Position numbers and translations under genes: made by a program. The notes under the pieces were generated by a model that saw only the letters and a program-made list of their open reading frames with translations, had not been told where the DNA came from and made no database searches. A stretch of 64,000 nucleotides of DNA from Bdellovibrio sp. ZAP7. GTDB lineage: Bacteria; Bdellovibrionota; Bdellovibrionia; Bdellovibrionales; Bdellovibrionaceae. Positions 42,143 through 50,834 of the stretch are shown here, in pieces (position 1 is the first letter of the stretch; the number at the start of each line of letters is the position of its first letter). Where the stretch lies: positions 2,294,001 through 2,358,000 of the forward strand of contig NZ_CP030082.1 of the NCBI RefSeq assembly GCF_006874645.1, in the 5' to 3' direction.

Positions 42143-42559
42143 ATGTTTCCCAATACGACCAAATTTTTGATCGTTGACGACTTCTCAACTATGCGAAAAA
42201 TCATCAAAAAAGTTCTAAACGAGCTTGGCTACACGAACGTCGAGGAAGCTGACGACGGAAAAACAGCCCTTCCGATGATTTCTGCTGCCCATGATGCAGG
42301 TAAGCCATACGAATTCATTATCTCCGACTGGAATATGCCTGGAATGCAGGGCATCGACCTTTTGAAGGCCTGTAAAGCCGACCCTCGCTTTAAAGCGACT
42401 CCATTTATGCTAGTAACTGCCGAATCTGAACAAAAGCACATCCTCGAAGCTGCAAAAGCCGGCGTTTCTGACTACGTGGTCAAACCGTTCAACTCCCAGA
42501 CTCTAAAAGGGAAAATGGAACGCGTTTGGGCTAAACACTCTGGCACTAAAGCAGCTTAA
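42143..42559 (+). CDS. cheY: CheY-like response regulator
   Basis: 138 residues, one receiver domain. Acidic pair Asp12-Asp13, phospho-Asp62 in SDWNMPG (the DWNMP signature of E. coli CheY), Thr in LVTAESEQ and Lys in VVKPF. A five-residue insertion lies between strand 2 and the phospho-site compared with E. coli. It should shuttle between the kinase and the flagellar switch. The ribosome site is TTAGGAGA. It is the first gene of a three-gene unit with the CheX-like and pseudo-HD-GYP genes, 24 bases and then a 1-base overlap. Confidence 0.9.
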   Translation: MFPNTTKFLIVDDFSTMRKIIKKVLNELGYTNVEEADDGKTALPMISAAHDAGKPYEFIISDWNMPGMQGIDLLKACKADPRFKATPFMLVTAESEQKHILEAAKAGVSDYVVKPFNSQTLKGKMERVWAKHSGTKAA

Positions 42560-42583
42560 TCAAGGCATTGAGGAGAATTTAAT

Positions 42584-43084
42584 ATGTCTGCAGCACCGAA
42601 AGTGGATGCTATAAATCCGCTCTTTGACAAACGTCTAATCAATGCCTTTGTTGATGGAGTTATCAAAACTCTTAAAACGATTGCACAAACTGATGCTTCC
42701 CCAGGTAAACCATTCATCGAGCCTTCCTTCGTATTGAAGGGCGAAATCGCTGGTATGGTGGGCATGGTGGCTCCCCCTCTCAAAGGGACTCTTTTGATTT
42801 CTTACGGTAAGGATTCCATCTTCCATATTCTTGAGAATATGCTGGGCGAGAAGCACACCGAGATCAATCAAGAGGTTCAAGACGCCGTGGGTGAAATGAC
42901 CAATATGATTTACGGGTCTGCGAAAACGACTTTGAATCAGATGGGCTATAACTTTGAAATGGCGATCCCGACTGTTATCTCTGGTAAATTTAATATCACT
43001 CAGGCAGATAAAGGTGCGACTTTGGTTATCCCTTTCAATCTACCTAACAACTCTACGTTTTACGTGGAGATCACGGTGCAATAA
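42584..43084 (+). CDS. CheX-like CheY-P phosphatase
   Basis: 166 residues of the CheC/CheX/FliY family. The active-site helix is EVQDAVGEMTNMIYGSAKTT, with the E-x-x-N pair (GEMTN) that dephosphorylates CheY-P. The beta-sheet parts FIEPSFVLKGEIAGMVGMV and GATLVIPFNLP surround it. It is the expected partner of the CheY just upstream; the stop overlaps the ATG of the next gene (TAATG). Confidence 0.85.
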   Translation: MSAAPKVDAINPLFDKRLINAFVDGVIKTLKTIAQTDASPGKPFIEPSFVLKGEIAGMVGMVAPPLKGTLLISYGKDSIFHILENMLGEKHTEINQEVQDAVGEMTNMIYGSAKTTLNQMGYNFEMAIPTVISGKFNITQADKGATLVIPFNLPNNSTFYVEITVQ

Positions 43085-44463
43085 TGGCTGATAGCCCAGG
43101 AAAGACTGTTGATGTGATTGTAGGAAGCCCGGCCCCGGGCTTTCTGGAAACCATCAAAACTGTCTTAAAGGGCTATTACCCGTATATCTTACAAGAATTT
43201 AAAAGCGTTGATGAAATCATCGACGCTTCATCCAAGCCTGAATTCAAACCTATTTTAGCTTTAATCGATGGCGCCGGCGGAACAAACACCACCAACGAGT
43301 GGGTTCAAACCACCAAGATGAATTATCCTGATTGCCATTTGATTGTTCTTCACGCCTCGGCTCCGCTGGATTTCAATATTGTGAAAAAAAATGGTGCTGA
43401 CGAAGTCATGCACATTAATTTTGACCGTGAGTTCATCTCCGACATGGTTTTGCAATTAGCCCCCATCGAGCTTGAGGGTGAAAACATCCCCATCACTGCT
43501 TTAATGCCCGTGGATTTGCGCGACATGGAGGCGAACATCAATTTAAACTTTGATGTCTATGCTCACCTCCCGGCAAATCATAGATCCGTGATTTTACGCC
43601 GCAGTGGCGATGTGATTGAAGACCGTCACGTGGAAAAGTTTAAAAACATGCGTCAACAGATGTACGTTAAGAAAACTCAGATGAAGCAATTCTTTGAGTT
43701 TGCCAGAACCATCATGAGCATGCGCAATCTTCCTTTCCCGATTTCGATGACGGAAAAGTTCCACCGTTCTAAAAAGAATATCTACGAATTCATGCAGCAA
43801 TTCCTCAACGCCGCCTCCGGGGACTACTCCATGGGGAAAGGCATTCTGGATAAATGTAAAACGATTATCACGGAGCTCGAGTTAAATAAGACTCTGCCAC
43901 TGCCCGAGCTATACGATGAAGTTTGTCGTTATACGGGCAACACGCGCTCTTATTACCATGATTGCTTGTGTATTTCAGCCTACGCAGCTTATTTCGCACA
44001 GCTATTAGATTGGCCGGAAGATAAGCGCGAGTCCGCGGCGATTGCGGGGCTGTTGCACAACATCGGTCTGTCACAAGCAAACTTTGCGGCGACTGAAATC
44101 GACATCTCAAAGCTCTCCGCAGAACAAGCGCACGACTATAAATACTATCCCGAGCGCTCCGTGAACATGGTAAAAGCAAAAAAGGTCCCCATCAATCAGG
44201 ACATCCAAGACGGCATCATGCAACACCGTGAAAACTTGCGTGGTACGGGATTTCCCAAAGGCCTTCCCGGCGATGATATTTCTGCTTTCGGTAAACTTTT
44301 GTTCATAGCCTATTCATTTCATGAAGCGACGGCTTTACGAGAAGGTCTCGCAGCGGCAGCTCCACAGGTTGCGATGGCCGCTTTAAAAGAAGACGCTGTC
44401 AGCGGTAAGGCACAGATCGATCTGGTGATGATCAGCACCATTGCTAAGAAATTTAAACCTTAG
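43084..44463 (+). CDS. Pseudo-receiver plus degenerate HD-GYP protein
   Basis: 459 residues. Residues 1-120 look like a receiver fold without the acidic pair (VDVIVGSPAPGF) and with a possible aspartate in LALIDGAGG. Residues 150-230 resemble the N-terminal domain seen also in the HD-GYP gene at 48498 (NFDVYAHLPANHRSVILRR). Residues 290-450 are an HD-GYP domain in which HD is His325-Asn326 and HHExxDGxGYP is changed to HRENLRGTGFP (His381, Arg382, Glu383, Phe390). Loss of metal ligands makes hydrolysis of c-di-GMP unlikely. It may bind the nucleotide or a protein. It ends the cheY-cheX operon. Confidence 0.8.
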   Translation: MADSPGKTVDVIVGSPAPGFLETIKTVLKGYYPYILQEFKSVDEIIDASSKPEFKPILALIDGAGGTNTTNEWVQTTKMNYPDCHLIVLHASAPLDFNIVKKNGADEVMHINFDREFISDMVLQLAPIELEGENIPITALMPVDLRDMEANINLNFDVYAHLPANHRSVILRRSGDVIEDRHVEKFKNMRQQMYVKKTQMKQFFEFARTIMSMRNLPFPISMTEKFHRSKKNIYEFMQQFLNAASGDYSMGKGILDKCKTIITELELNKTLPLPELYDEVCRYTGNTRSYYHDCLCISAYAAYFAQLLDWPEDKRESAAIAGLLHNIGLSQANFAATEIDISKLSAEQAHDYKYYPERSVNMVKAKKVPINQDIQDGIMQHRENLRGTGFPKGLPGDDISAFGKLLFIAYSFHEATALREGLAAAAPQVAMAALKEDAVSGKAQIDLVMISTIAKKFKP

Positions 44464-44531
44464 ATTCCCATAAAACGCCGGCGAGCTATACCGCAGGAGA
44501 AACCACACCAGACGCCGTCAGCCACGCCCTC

Positions 44532-44987
44532 TTATGGAAACAACTGCTTCGCCGTTACTTTGTAAAAGTCTTTAGGCTGCTCGTTCGGAATCCCCTGGGC
44601 CACATCCAAACGGTCGTGTTCGACATTCATGATTTTCATGTTCGACGGATACATGGCTCCTGCCATGGTGTAATAGATATTCACAAATTGAAACGTGCCA
44701 TCCGCGCCTTTACCGACGAAAACAAAAATATTTTTAAAAGACGTTTTTTCGGCGAGATAAAAAATCGGAGAAACGATCTTTGTCGAAGACACGTCTTCAA
44801 GCTTTTTCAAAAGATCTTCCCAGCCATTCACCATCGGTTTCACGGCCCACGGGAAAGCATTGTCCCCGGAGGCACTTAAGACCTCCACCCCAACAAAGTT
44901 GATTTTAGAAAAATCCGCCTGGGAAGCCGGTTGTGCCCACGCCGCACCCACAAACAACAATGATAAAATAAATGCGGTGATTTTCAT
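44532..44987 (-). CDS. Secreted protein, unknown function
   Basis: 151 residues from ATG 44987, with GGGGAG five bases upstream. A longer in-frame start five codons earlier would overlap the RDD gene's stop. Signal peptide MKITAFILSLLFVGAAWA, cleavage before QPASQ. The mature part has aromatic/hydrophobic strands (KTSFKNIFVFVGKGADGTFQ) and no cysteines. No family recognised. One base separates it from the RDD gene, so it is the third gene of the cca-RDD unit. Confidence 0.6.
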   Translation of the reverse strand: MKITAFILSLLFVGAAWAQPASQADFSKINFVGVEVLSASGDNAFPWAVKPMVNGWEDLLKKLEDVSSTKIVSPIFYLAEKTSFKNIFVFVGKGADGTFQFVNIYYTMAGAMYPSNMKIMNVEHDRLDVAQGIPNEQPKDFYKVTAKQLFP

Positions 44988-44988
44988 C

Positions 44989-45636
44989 TTACTCCCCTTC
45001 ATCTTCCATATCGAAATCTAACTGCATGTCATCCATTCCACCCACGGCCAAAAGATCACGCAGATCTGCTTTGCCTTCTTGCCAATGAATTTCATTTAAG
45101 ATCGCAGCTGCATAATGCAGGCCTTCATAGCTATAGGATAAAACCAAGAAACACCCCAAAATCCAACGGATTCCGGCCCGCGTGCTGCGCGGCTGGAATT
45201 GCACGACGCGAGTTTCCGCAACCCAGTCAGACAGATGCGTTCGATCGTACCGAAAGAACGCCAAAGCAAAGATCGCCCAGGAGAAAAAGAAGCTTAAACG
45301 ACTGGTCAAAGGACGCAAAACACATTGGGTGTAATCCAGTTCTTCCTGAGGATTATGTGCGGGAACGACTTTAAGTCCCATAATCCATTTTCCCGGAGTG
45401 GCTGAAATCAACATCAAAGATGCCGCCTCATACAAAGCGGGAATCAAAAACAACATCAAAAGCTGGAAGAGACTGAACTGCACGTCGGCTTCTGTGAACC
45501 ACACAGTATAAAAAGCTTTATAGAAAGGCGAATAGCAAATCGCGAGAAACACCTGATCAATGGTGATTGCCAAGAGCCTTTTCCAAGTGCTCGGGACATA
45601 AATATCTGCAGTGTTTTCAGCGGTCCTGTTCATCAT
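44989..45636 (-). CDS. RDD family membrane protein
   Basis: 215 residues with about four TM helices. The RDD marks are an Arg in the first helix with ID close by (KRLLAITIDQVF), TPGKWIMGLKVV, and an RTHLSDWVAET end motif. RDD proteins are poorly understood; some are ion transporters or antiporter-like. The C-terminal tail is acidic (MQLDFDMEDEGE) and cytoplasmic. It sits between cca (10 bases upstream) and a secreted protein (1 base downstream), one operon. Confidence 0.78.
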   Translation of the reverse strand: MMNRTAENTADIYVPSTWKRLLAITIDQVFLAICYSPFYKAFYTVWFTEADVQFSLFQLLMLFLIPALYEAASLMLISATPGKWIMGLKVVPAHNPQEELDYTQCVLRPLTSRLSFFFSWAIFALAFFRYDRTHLSDWVAETRVVQFQPRSTRAGIRWILGCFLVLSYSYEGLHYAAAILNEIHWQEGKADLRDLLAVGGMDDMQLDFDMEDEGE

Positions 45637-45646
45637 TCCAAATTCC

Positions 45647-46840
45647 TTAATTTGTTTTTTTTAGAAAGCTTTCAAGCCATGAAAGAGCTTGGTTGCGATC
45701 TTTCAAACTTTTCTCCAACTGCAGGCAATAAACCTCTTGCAGACACTGGCCAATTGCGGGACCTTGAAGTTTTCCTTTAAGATCTTCACCCGTTAAAAAG
45801 GGCTTTGGCAATTCCTCACCAAAACTGCGGGCCTCGTTTAAAAGACGCAAAATCGCCTCTTCATAGCGCCCTTCCTTCATTAAAACTTCCAAGGCCCAAG
45901 CTTTCCCCGGTTTTTGTATTTGCTGAAGTTGCAAACCCAAACGCAGAGCCAAAAAATCCTCGGGCTTTTGCCAAAGCTCCCAGGCATCTTCGATCCCGCG
46001 GCGTTCTTTTGTGGATAGGCGTAAAAGCTCAATGCTCTTTTCTAAATCAGAATTGCCTGCGGGGCGCAGAAATAAACTTAAATTTTGCCAGATCTCACAA
46101 CCCGGATACGGGGTCCAATTCACATCGGGAGCTTTCCAGGGAAAAAGCTCGCTTTGCAAACCCGTGTCCTGCATCACTCTTAAACCCAGAGGCACATTTT
46201 TGGATTTTAAAAGTTTTCCCATTTCATCACGCAAACGTTCGCCGCTGACAGTTTTCACCGCCGCAGCCATTTCTGTCATGGCTGTCAAAGTCCCAGACTC
46301 CACTGCGAAATCCAGTTGCGCTGCAAAGCGGGCCCCTCGAAGCAAACGCAAATGGTCTTCTTGAAAACGTTTTTTTGCCTCGCCCACAGTGCGCAGAACT
46401 TGTTTTTTCAAATCCTCTTGGCCATGAACGAAATCCAGAACTTGGTGGTTTTGCATGTCATAGAAAAGGGCATTGACGGTGAAATCCCGGCGTTGCGCGT
46501 CCTCTTCTGGAGTGGAAAATTCCACGTGATCAGGGCGACGGCCGTCTTTATAGCTGCCATCATTTCGAAAGGTCGCAACCTCGATATCGGCGCCGCCCAG
46601 AACGACTCGCATGACCCCGAAACTTTTACCCACGCTGATAGTTTTTTCGAACAACTCTTCGATTTTGTCAGGAGTGGCATCTGTCGCTATATCCAAATCA
46701 TTCGCTTTAAGCCCCAATAAAGCATCACGCACGCAACCGCCTGCCAAAAAGGCCTTGTAGCCTTCTTGCGCCAATTTGTGGTAGATTGCCTCCACCGCAG
46801 GCCAATGGGGATGAGATTGCAAAATCGTGCGAACTTGATC
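45647..46840 (-). CDS. CCA tRNA nucleotidyltransferase/poly(A) polymerase family
   Basis: 397 residues from ATG 46840 (weak AAAGG before it); an in-frame start 129 bases upstream would run over the start of queG. The head domain has GGCVRDALLGLKANDLDIAT, with the nucleotidyltransferase Gly-Gly and DxD, and the neck motifs RRDFTVNAL and HLRLLRGARFAAQL. Such enzymes add CCA to tRNA 3' ends or poly(A) to RNA; class II members cannot be told apart by sequence alone. It heads an operon with the RDD and secreted genes. Confidence 0.85.
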   Translation of the reverse strand, partial: DQVRTILQSHPHWPAVEAIYHKLAQEGYKAFLAGGCVRDALLGLKANDLDIATDATPDKIEELFEKTISVGKSFGVMRVVLGGADIEVATFRNDGSYKDGRRPDHVEFSTPEEDAQRRDFTVNALFYDMQNHQVLDFVHGQEDLKKQVLRTVGEAKKRFQEDHLRLLRGARFAAQLDFAVESGTLTAMTEMAAAVKTVSGERLRDEMGKLLKSKNVPLGLRVMQDTGLQSELFPWKAPDVNWTPYPGCEIWQNLSLFLRPAGNSDLEKSIELLRLSTKERRGIEDAWELWQKPEDFLALRLGLQLQQIQKPGKAWALEVLMKEGRYEEAILRLLNEARSFGEELPKPFLTGEDLKGKLQGPAIGQCLQEVYCLQLEKSLKDRNQALSWLESFLKKTN

Positions 46841-46890
46841 CATGCCTTTAAGTGTACGGAAAAACCTGTTGAAAGAAAGAAATTGTTCGC

Positions 46891-47940
46891 GTGACGCCTC
46901 AGGAGATAAAACCTCTTTTAGATCCTTTTTTAGCTGAACTGGGAGTTTCCCATTTCGGCTGGGCGCCATTGCAAAATCCTTTGAGCTTTGATTTCTATCG
47001 CAGTTGGATCGAAGAAGGCTTGCACGGCGAAATGAAATATCTGGCCGAGCACGCTCCGATCAAAGAAAATCCCAAAAGCAAATGGGGTCGCGCCGAAAGC
47101 GCCTTGGTTTTCGCCATGCCGTACTTCCCCCATCCTGAAAAACTCGAAAACTTCCCGCTTAAATCAGCTCGGGTAAGTCTGTATGCCCAGGGTATGGATT
47201 ACCATTTTTGGTTTAAGCAACGCATGCAAAAGCTTTGCGAAGAACTCACAAAACTTTTCCCGCAAGAGGAATTCCTCGCATTCACGGACAGTTCCCCGCT
47301 CTTAGAACGTGATTTGGCAAAAAAAGCGGCACTGGGTTGGGTTGGAAAAAACACTTGTGTCATCCATCCTAAAAAAGGCAGCCTCTTTTTCATTGGCGAA
47401 ATCGTGACTTCATTGAAAGTGACGACAGAGATCGCTCCCTTGCCTGATTTCTGCGGCACCTGCACCCGTTGTTTGGATATTTGCCCAACGGGAGCTTTGA
47501 TTGAGCCTAAAAAAATGGATGCACGAAAATGCATTTCCTATCTGACAATCGAATCCCGCCAGATACCCGAGGAAGCTTTGCGCGAAAAAATTGGCGATTG
47601 GTTTTTTGGTTGCGACCTTTGCCAAACAGTTTGCCCGTGGAATCAAAAAATCTTTAAAGGACAACTTTCCATCGAGAAAAGTCTGACATTAGACACAGAG
47701 TCGGCGGAATCGTTAAAAAAAGAGTTAAGTTACATCCTGACGGCATCAGGAAAAAAACTAACCAAGGATTTCTTTGGCACACCCCTGGCCCGTGCGGGTT
47801 CCTTCGGTCTTAAGCGCAATGCGATGATCGTTGCGGCAAATCGCAAAATAAAAGGGCTTCAACCAGAAATTGAAGCCCTGAAAGAGCACGAAAAATTAGG
47901 GGAACTGGCCCAGTGGGCGCTTTTGAAACTACAGTCCTAG
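46891..47940 (+). CDS. queG: Epoxyqueuosine reductase
   Basis: 349 residues from a GTG. QueG reduces epoxyqueuosine in tRNA to queuosine using cobalamin and two 4Fe-4S clusters. The ferredoxin-like part has CGTCTRCLDICPTGAL (about residue 187) and CDLCQTVCPWN for the two clusters, and CISYLTIESR in between is typical. The N-terminal half holds FGWAPL, a substrate and cobalamin-binding domain, and the C-terminal end is a short HEAT-like tail. Its stop overlaps the end of the convergent CheZ-tail gene by 12 bases. Confidence 0.93.
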   Translation: MTPQEIKPLLDPFLAELGVSHFGWAPLQNPLSFDFYRSWIEEGLHGEMKYLAEHAPIKENPKSKWGRAESALVFAMPYFPHPEKLENFPLKSARVSLYAQGMDYHFWFKQRMQKLCEELTKLFPQEEFLAFTDSSPLLERDLAKKAALGWVGKNTCVIHPKKGSLFFIGEIVTSLKVTTEIAPLPDFCGTCTRCLDICPTGALIEPKKMDARKCISYLTIESRQIPEEALREKIGDWFFGCDLCQTVCPWNQKIFKGQLSIEKSLTLDTESAESLKKELSYILTASGKKLTKDFFGTPLARAGSFGLKRNAMIVAANRKIKGLQPEIEALKEHEKLGELAQWALLKLQS

Positions 47941-48462
47941 TTTCTTCAAAAGATCATCGATCTCGTTCTGTTTCAGCTTCTGCTTACCAACATCGTCTTC
48001 AGCAGCTTTCCCCGTGCCCACACTCATCGACACATCATCCGAAAACTTGCCCGAAACCCAGCGCAGACGATCAATAAAGGCCTGAGGAATGCTGGTTTTC
48101 AATTTAGACAGGGGCTCTTCAATGCGATCAAGCAAGGTGCTCAATGTTTCCGAGCCATCCAACAAAGTGGCGACACACACATCAAACAATTGCTCATTGT
48201 CTTTGATTTGCGAAGCCTTATAACCGACGGCCTTGCACAGGGCTGTATAGTCAGAAATCAAATGAACCGCGTGATCTGGGGAGGCTGACAGGGCTAAACT
48301 CTTGGCCCCCCCCATGATGCGGTCGACACCGTTTCCATAATCTGCCAACTTTTGCACTTGCGAGAAATCGCCTTCAATACCTTCGAGAAGATCTATCATA
48401 TCCTCAATCAAGGTCTTTGACTCGTTCACAAAATCTTTTACAATTTCTTTATCAATAGACAT
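47929..48462 (-). CDS. HPt-like helical protein with CheZ/FliM-type C-terminal helix
   Basis: 177 residues from ATG 48462; 22 more in-frame residues upstream would overlap the divergent HD-GYP start region. The N-terminal part resembles an HPt domain (IVKDFVNESKTLIEDMIDLL, then VDRIMGGAKSLAL in place of the phospho-His helix), but the expected His is missing. After more helices the protein ends in QNEIDDLLKKLGL, very close to the CheY-binding end of E. coli CheZ (QDQVDDLLDSLGF) and to the FliM peptide (LSQDEIDALL). I infer CheY or receiver binding. No catalytic residues of CheZ are seen. It faces the HD-GYP gene, 35 bases between starts. Confidence 0.68.
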   Translation of the reverse strand: MSIDKEIVKDFVNESKTLIEDMIDLLEGIEGDFSQVQKLADYGNGVDRIMGGAKSLALSASPDHAVHLISDYTALCKAVGYKASQIKDNEQLFDVCVATLLDGSETLSTLLDRIEEPLSKLKTSIPQAFIDRLRWVSGKFSDDVSMSVGTGKAAEDDVGKQKLKQNEIDDLLKKLGL

Positions 48463-48497
48463 CGTTTTAACGATAGCAATCGGAAGGTTTGGAAGCA

Positions 48498-49424
48498 ATG
48501 GATTATGTCTCAATTCGCGTGAGCACACTTCGGGGAGACCAAAAGATTGATTTCAATGCCTACATCAAAATCAATGATAAGATGATCCTCTACCTACGTC
48601 GTGGTGACAGTTTCGAGGGAGACCGTTTAAAGCGTCTGAAAGAAAAGCAGCTTCGCAAAATGTATATTCTGACTGGTGAAGAACAGCTTTACCGTGGTTA
48701 TTTGGATCGCAATCTGGAAATGGCTTACGACAACTCATCGGGCAAAGACCTGCAAACCCGTGTTGAAGTTATTCAAGGCGCCCAGCAATCGAACTGCGAA
48801 GAAGTTTTCGAAAATCCAGAAAATGTTGAAACATACAACTATGCTAAGGAAGCTGCAGGGAAATACGTTAGCTTCGTCATGTCCAATCAACAATCCGTCT
48901 CTTCCATCATGCATCTGGAAAACACGGATAAAAACCTGGCCCATCACGGCGTGACGGTTTCAACTCTGGCAATCGCTTTGGCGCAGAAATTAGGCATCAA
49001 TGATCTGAAAAAAACACAGCTTCTGACATTGGGAGCCTTATTGCACGATTACGGCCACTTCTTAACTGGCATGAACGTAAATCAAAAGCTTTCAGCAATG
49101 AGTCCAGCAGACAAACTTCTGTGGTGGAAACATCCCTCTGAAGGCGCCACAAAAGTTCGCGATAAAAAACACTTTGATCAATCGGTGATCAATATCATCG
49201 CTCAGCATGAAGAATTGATCGATGGTTCGGGCCCCTTGGGAATGCGCGAAAAAGATATCGATCCACTGGCGGTGATTGTGTGTTCTGCCAATGCAATTGA
49301 CCGTCTGATCACATTCGAAGGCGTTGCAAAAGCTGATGCTGCAAAAAAACTGATGCTTGAGCGCGTGGGACAACATCCACTGCAACACATTCAGCTTTTA
49401 AGCGATATTATGAAAGGCATCTAA
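48498..49424 (+). CDS. HD-GYP phosphodiesterase lacking the family tyrosine (Bd1817-like)
   Basis: 308 residues from ATG 48498 (GGAAGG upstream). HD-GYP enzymes hydrolyse c-di-GMP at a di-iron site. The HD is His183-Asp184 in LLHDYGH, and the later block is QHEELIDGSGPLG with His237, Glu238 and GSGP, so the Tyr of GYP is missing. This matches the published description of Bd1817 from Bdellovibrio bacteriovorus, a crystallised HD-GYP protein without that tyrosine. The N-terminal 90 residues (FNAYIKINDKMILYLRR) share a domain with the degenerate HD-GYP at 43084. It may be an active phosphodiesterase. Confidence 0.88.
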   Translation: MDYVSIRVSTLRGDQKIDFNAYIKINDKMILYLRRGDSFEGDRLKRLKEKQLRKMYILTGEEQLYRGYLDRNLEMAYDNSSGKDLQTRVEVIQGAQQSNCEEVFENPENVETYNYAKEAAGKYVSFVMSNQQSVSSIMHLENTDKNLAHHGVTVSTLAIALAQKLGINDLKKTQLLTLGALLHDYGHFLTGMNVNQKLSAMSPADKLLWWKHPSEGATKVRDKKHFDQSVINIIAQHEELIDGSGPLGMREKDIDPLAVIVCSANAIDRLITFEGVAKADAAKKLMLERVGQHPLQHIQLLSDIMKGI

Positions 49425-49490
49425 ACTGACCCCCCGTCACAACGGGAAATAATCATTCCCATCTGCGCCGGATGGGAGTATTTGTGATGC

Positions 49491-50825
49491 ATGCCTAAAT
49501 CTCCCGTCGGCTTTCAACTTCACAAAATCATCGAAAGACTTCAGTACAAAGAATCTTTGCGAATCCTGCCATTTTTAGTGGCAAGTTTGGTCGCGGCCTT
49601 CGTTTCCATTGTCTATACGAAAATATTTTTTGCAGCCGAAGAAATCTCTTTGCGAGTTTTACATGAAACTCATTGGGCGATTTCTCTTTTTGTAACATTG
49701 CTGACCGTTTTTTTAAGCTGGTTTCTGCCCCATCGCTTTGCACTTCAAGCCAGCGGCAGTGGCATTCCACAGATGCTTATTGCAAATGAACTTGACCCCG
49801 CCAGCGACAGCGCTTTGATTCGCTCGTTGATTGGCGTGCGCGTGATCTGCATGAAAATTATCGCAAGCATCGTCTGTGTCCTGGGTGGCGGAGCCGTGGG
49901 ACAAGAAGGCCCTACGCTGCAAATCGTATCCGGTATTTTCTATCGCCTCGGCGAAAAGTCCACGCGTTGGATTCAACAGGCTTCCACCCGAAGTTTTATT
50001 CTGGCGGGCGGCGCTTCGGGCCTGGCTGCGGCGTTTAACACCCCCCTGGGTGGCATTGCCTATGCTTTGGAGGAGCTCAGCAAAGACTATTTTAATAATT
50101 TTAAAACCTACGTTTTGTGGTCCGTGATGGCCACGGGACTTTTAGTGCAGACCGTGCTTGGCGGATATTTGTACTTTGGCTTTCCTTCTATTCAATCTGT
50201 CGGCGTTCAAAGTTACTTTTCCATTGTCGCCTTAGCCGCAATCACAGGCATCCTGGGAGCGCTGTTAGGGAAAATTCTTTTTCGCATCAATCAGGAGCGT
50301 AAAAAGATCAGAAATTTTAAAAAGCTGATCGCCGTGAACTTGGTTGCAGGTCTGCTGTTCTGGTGTGCAATTTACTTCTGGAACGAACACGGCGTGGGTG
50401 GCGGCAAAACCGTCATCACGAATCTTTTATTTAAAGAACAATGGGCCAGTGCTTCTGACGTAGCCATTCGCTTTGTCGGCCCGGTTTTAATGGCCATTGC
50501 CGGTGTGGCTGGTGGCTTATTCGCCCCGACCCTTGCCATAGGTGCGACCGTCGGCTCGCTGTTTTCAGAGCTGGTATGGACTCACAATCACCACCTGCTG
50601 ATTTTATGCGGAATGATTGGATTTCTTACAGGCTTTATGAAAACGCCATTTACCGCCTTTATTCTTATATTCGAGATGACCGACCGTCACTCCTCCCTCT
50701 TTCCTATGATGTTGAGTGCAGCAGTTGCAGCGGGTGTGTCCCATATGATAAGTCATCACTCATTCTATGACCTTGTGAAGGAGGACTTCTTTCACAAGAA
50801 AGACATGGATAATCCCGCACCCTAG
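49491..50825 (+). CDS. ClC-family chloride channel/transporter
   Basis: 444 residues with 10 or more TM helices. Signatures: GSGIPQ (chloride-binding loop), GGAVGQEGPTLQ with the gating Glu, and GGLFAPTLAIGA. Bacterial ClC proteins exchange chloride for protons or conduct chloride, for example in acid resistance. A short C-terminal hydrophilic tail follows and there are no CBS domains. slyX follows after 9 bases and is probably co-transcribed. Confidence 0.88.
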   Translation: MPKSPVGFQLHKIIERLQYKESLRILPFLVASLVAAFVSIVYTKIFFAAEEISLRVLHETHWAISLFVTLLTVFLSWFLPHRFALQASGSGIPQMLIANELDPASDSALIRSLIGVRVICMKIIASIVCVLGGGAVGQEGPTLQIVSGIFYRLGEKSTRWIQQASTRSFILAGGASGLAAAFNTPLGGIAYALEELSKDYFNNFKTYVLWSVMATGLLVQTVLGGYLYFGFPSIQSVGVQSYFSIVALAAITGILGALLGKILFRINQERKKIRNFKKLIAVNLVAGLLFWCAIYFWNEHGVGGGKTVITNLLFKEQWASASDVAIRFVGPVLMAIAGVAGGLFAPTLAIGATVGSLFSELVWTHNHHLLILCGMIGFLTGFMKTPFTAFILIFEMTDRHSSLFPMMLSAAVAAGVSHMISHHSFYDLVKEDFFHKKDMDNPAP

Positions 50826-50834
50826 AGGCCTAAA

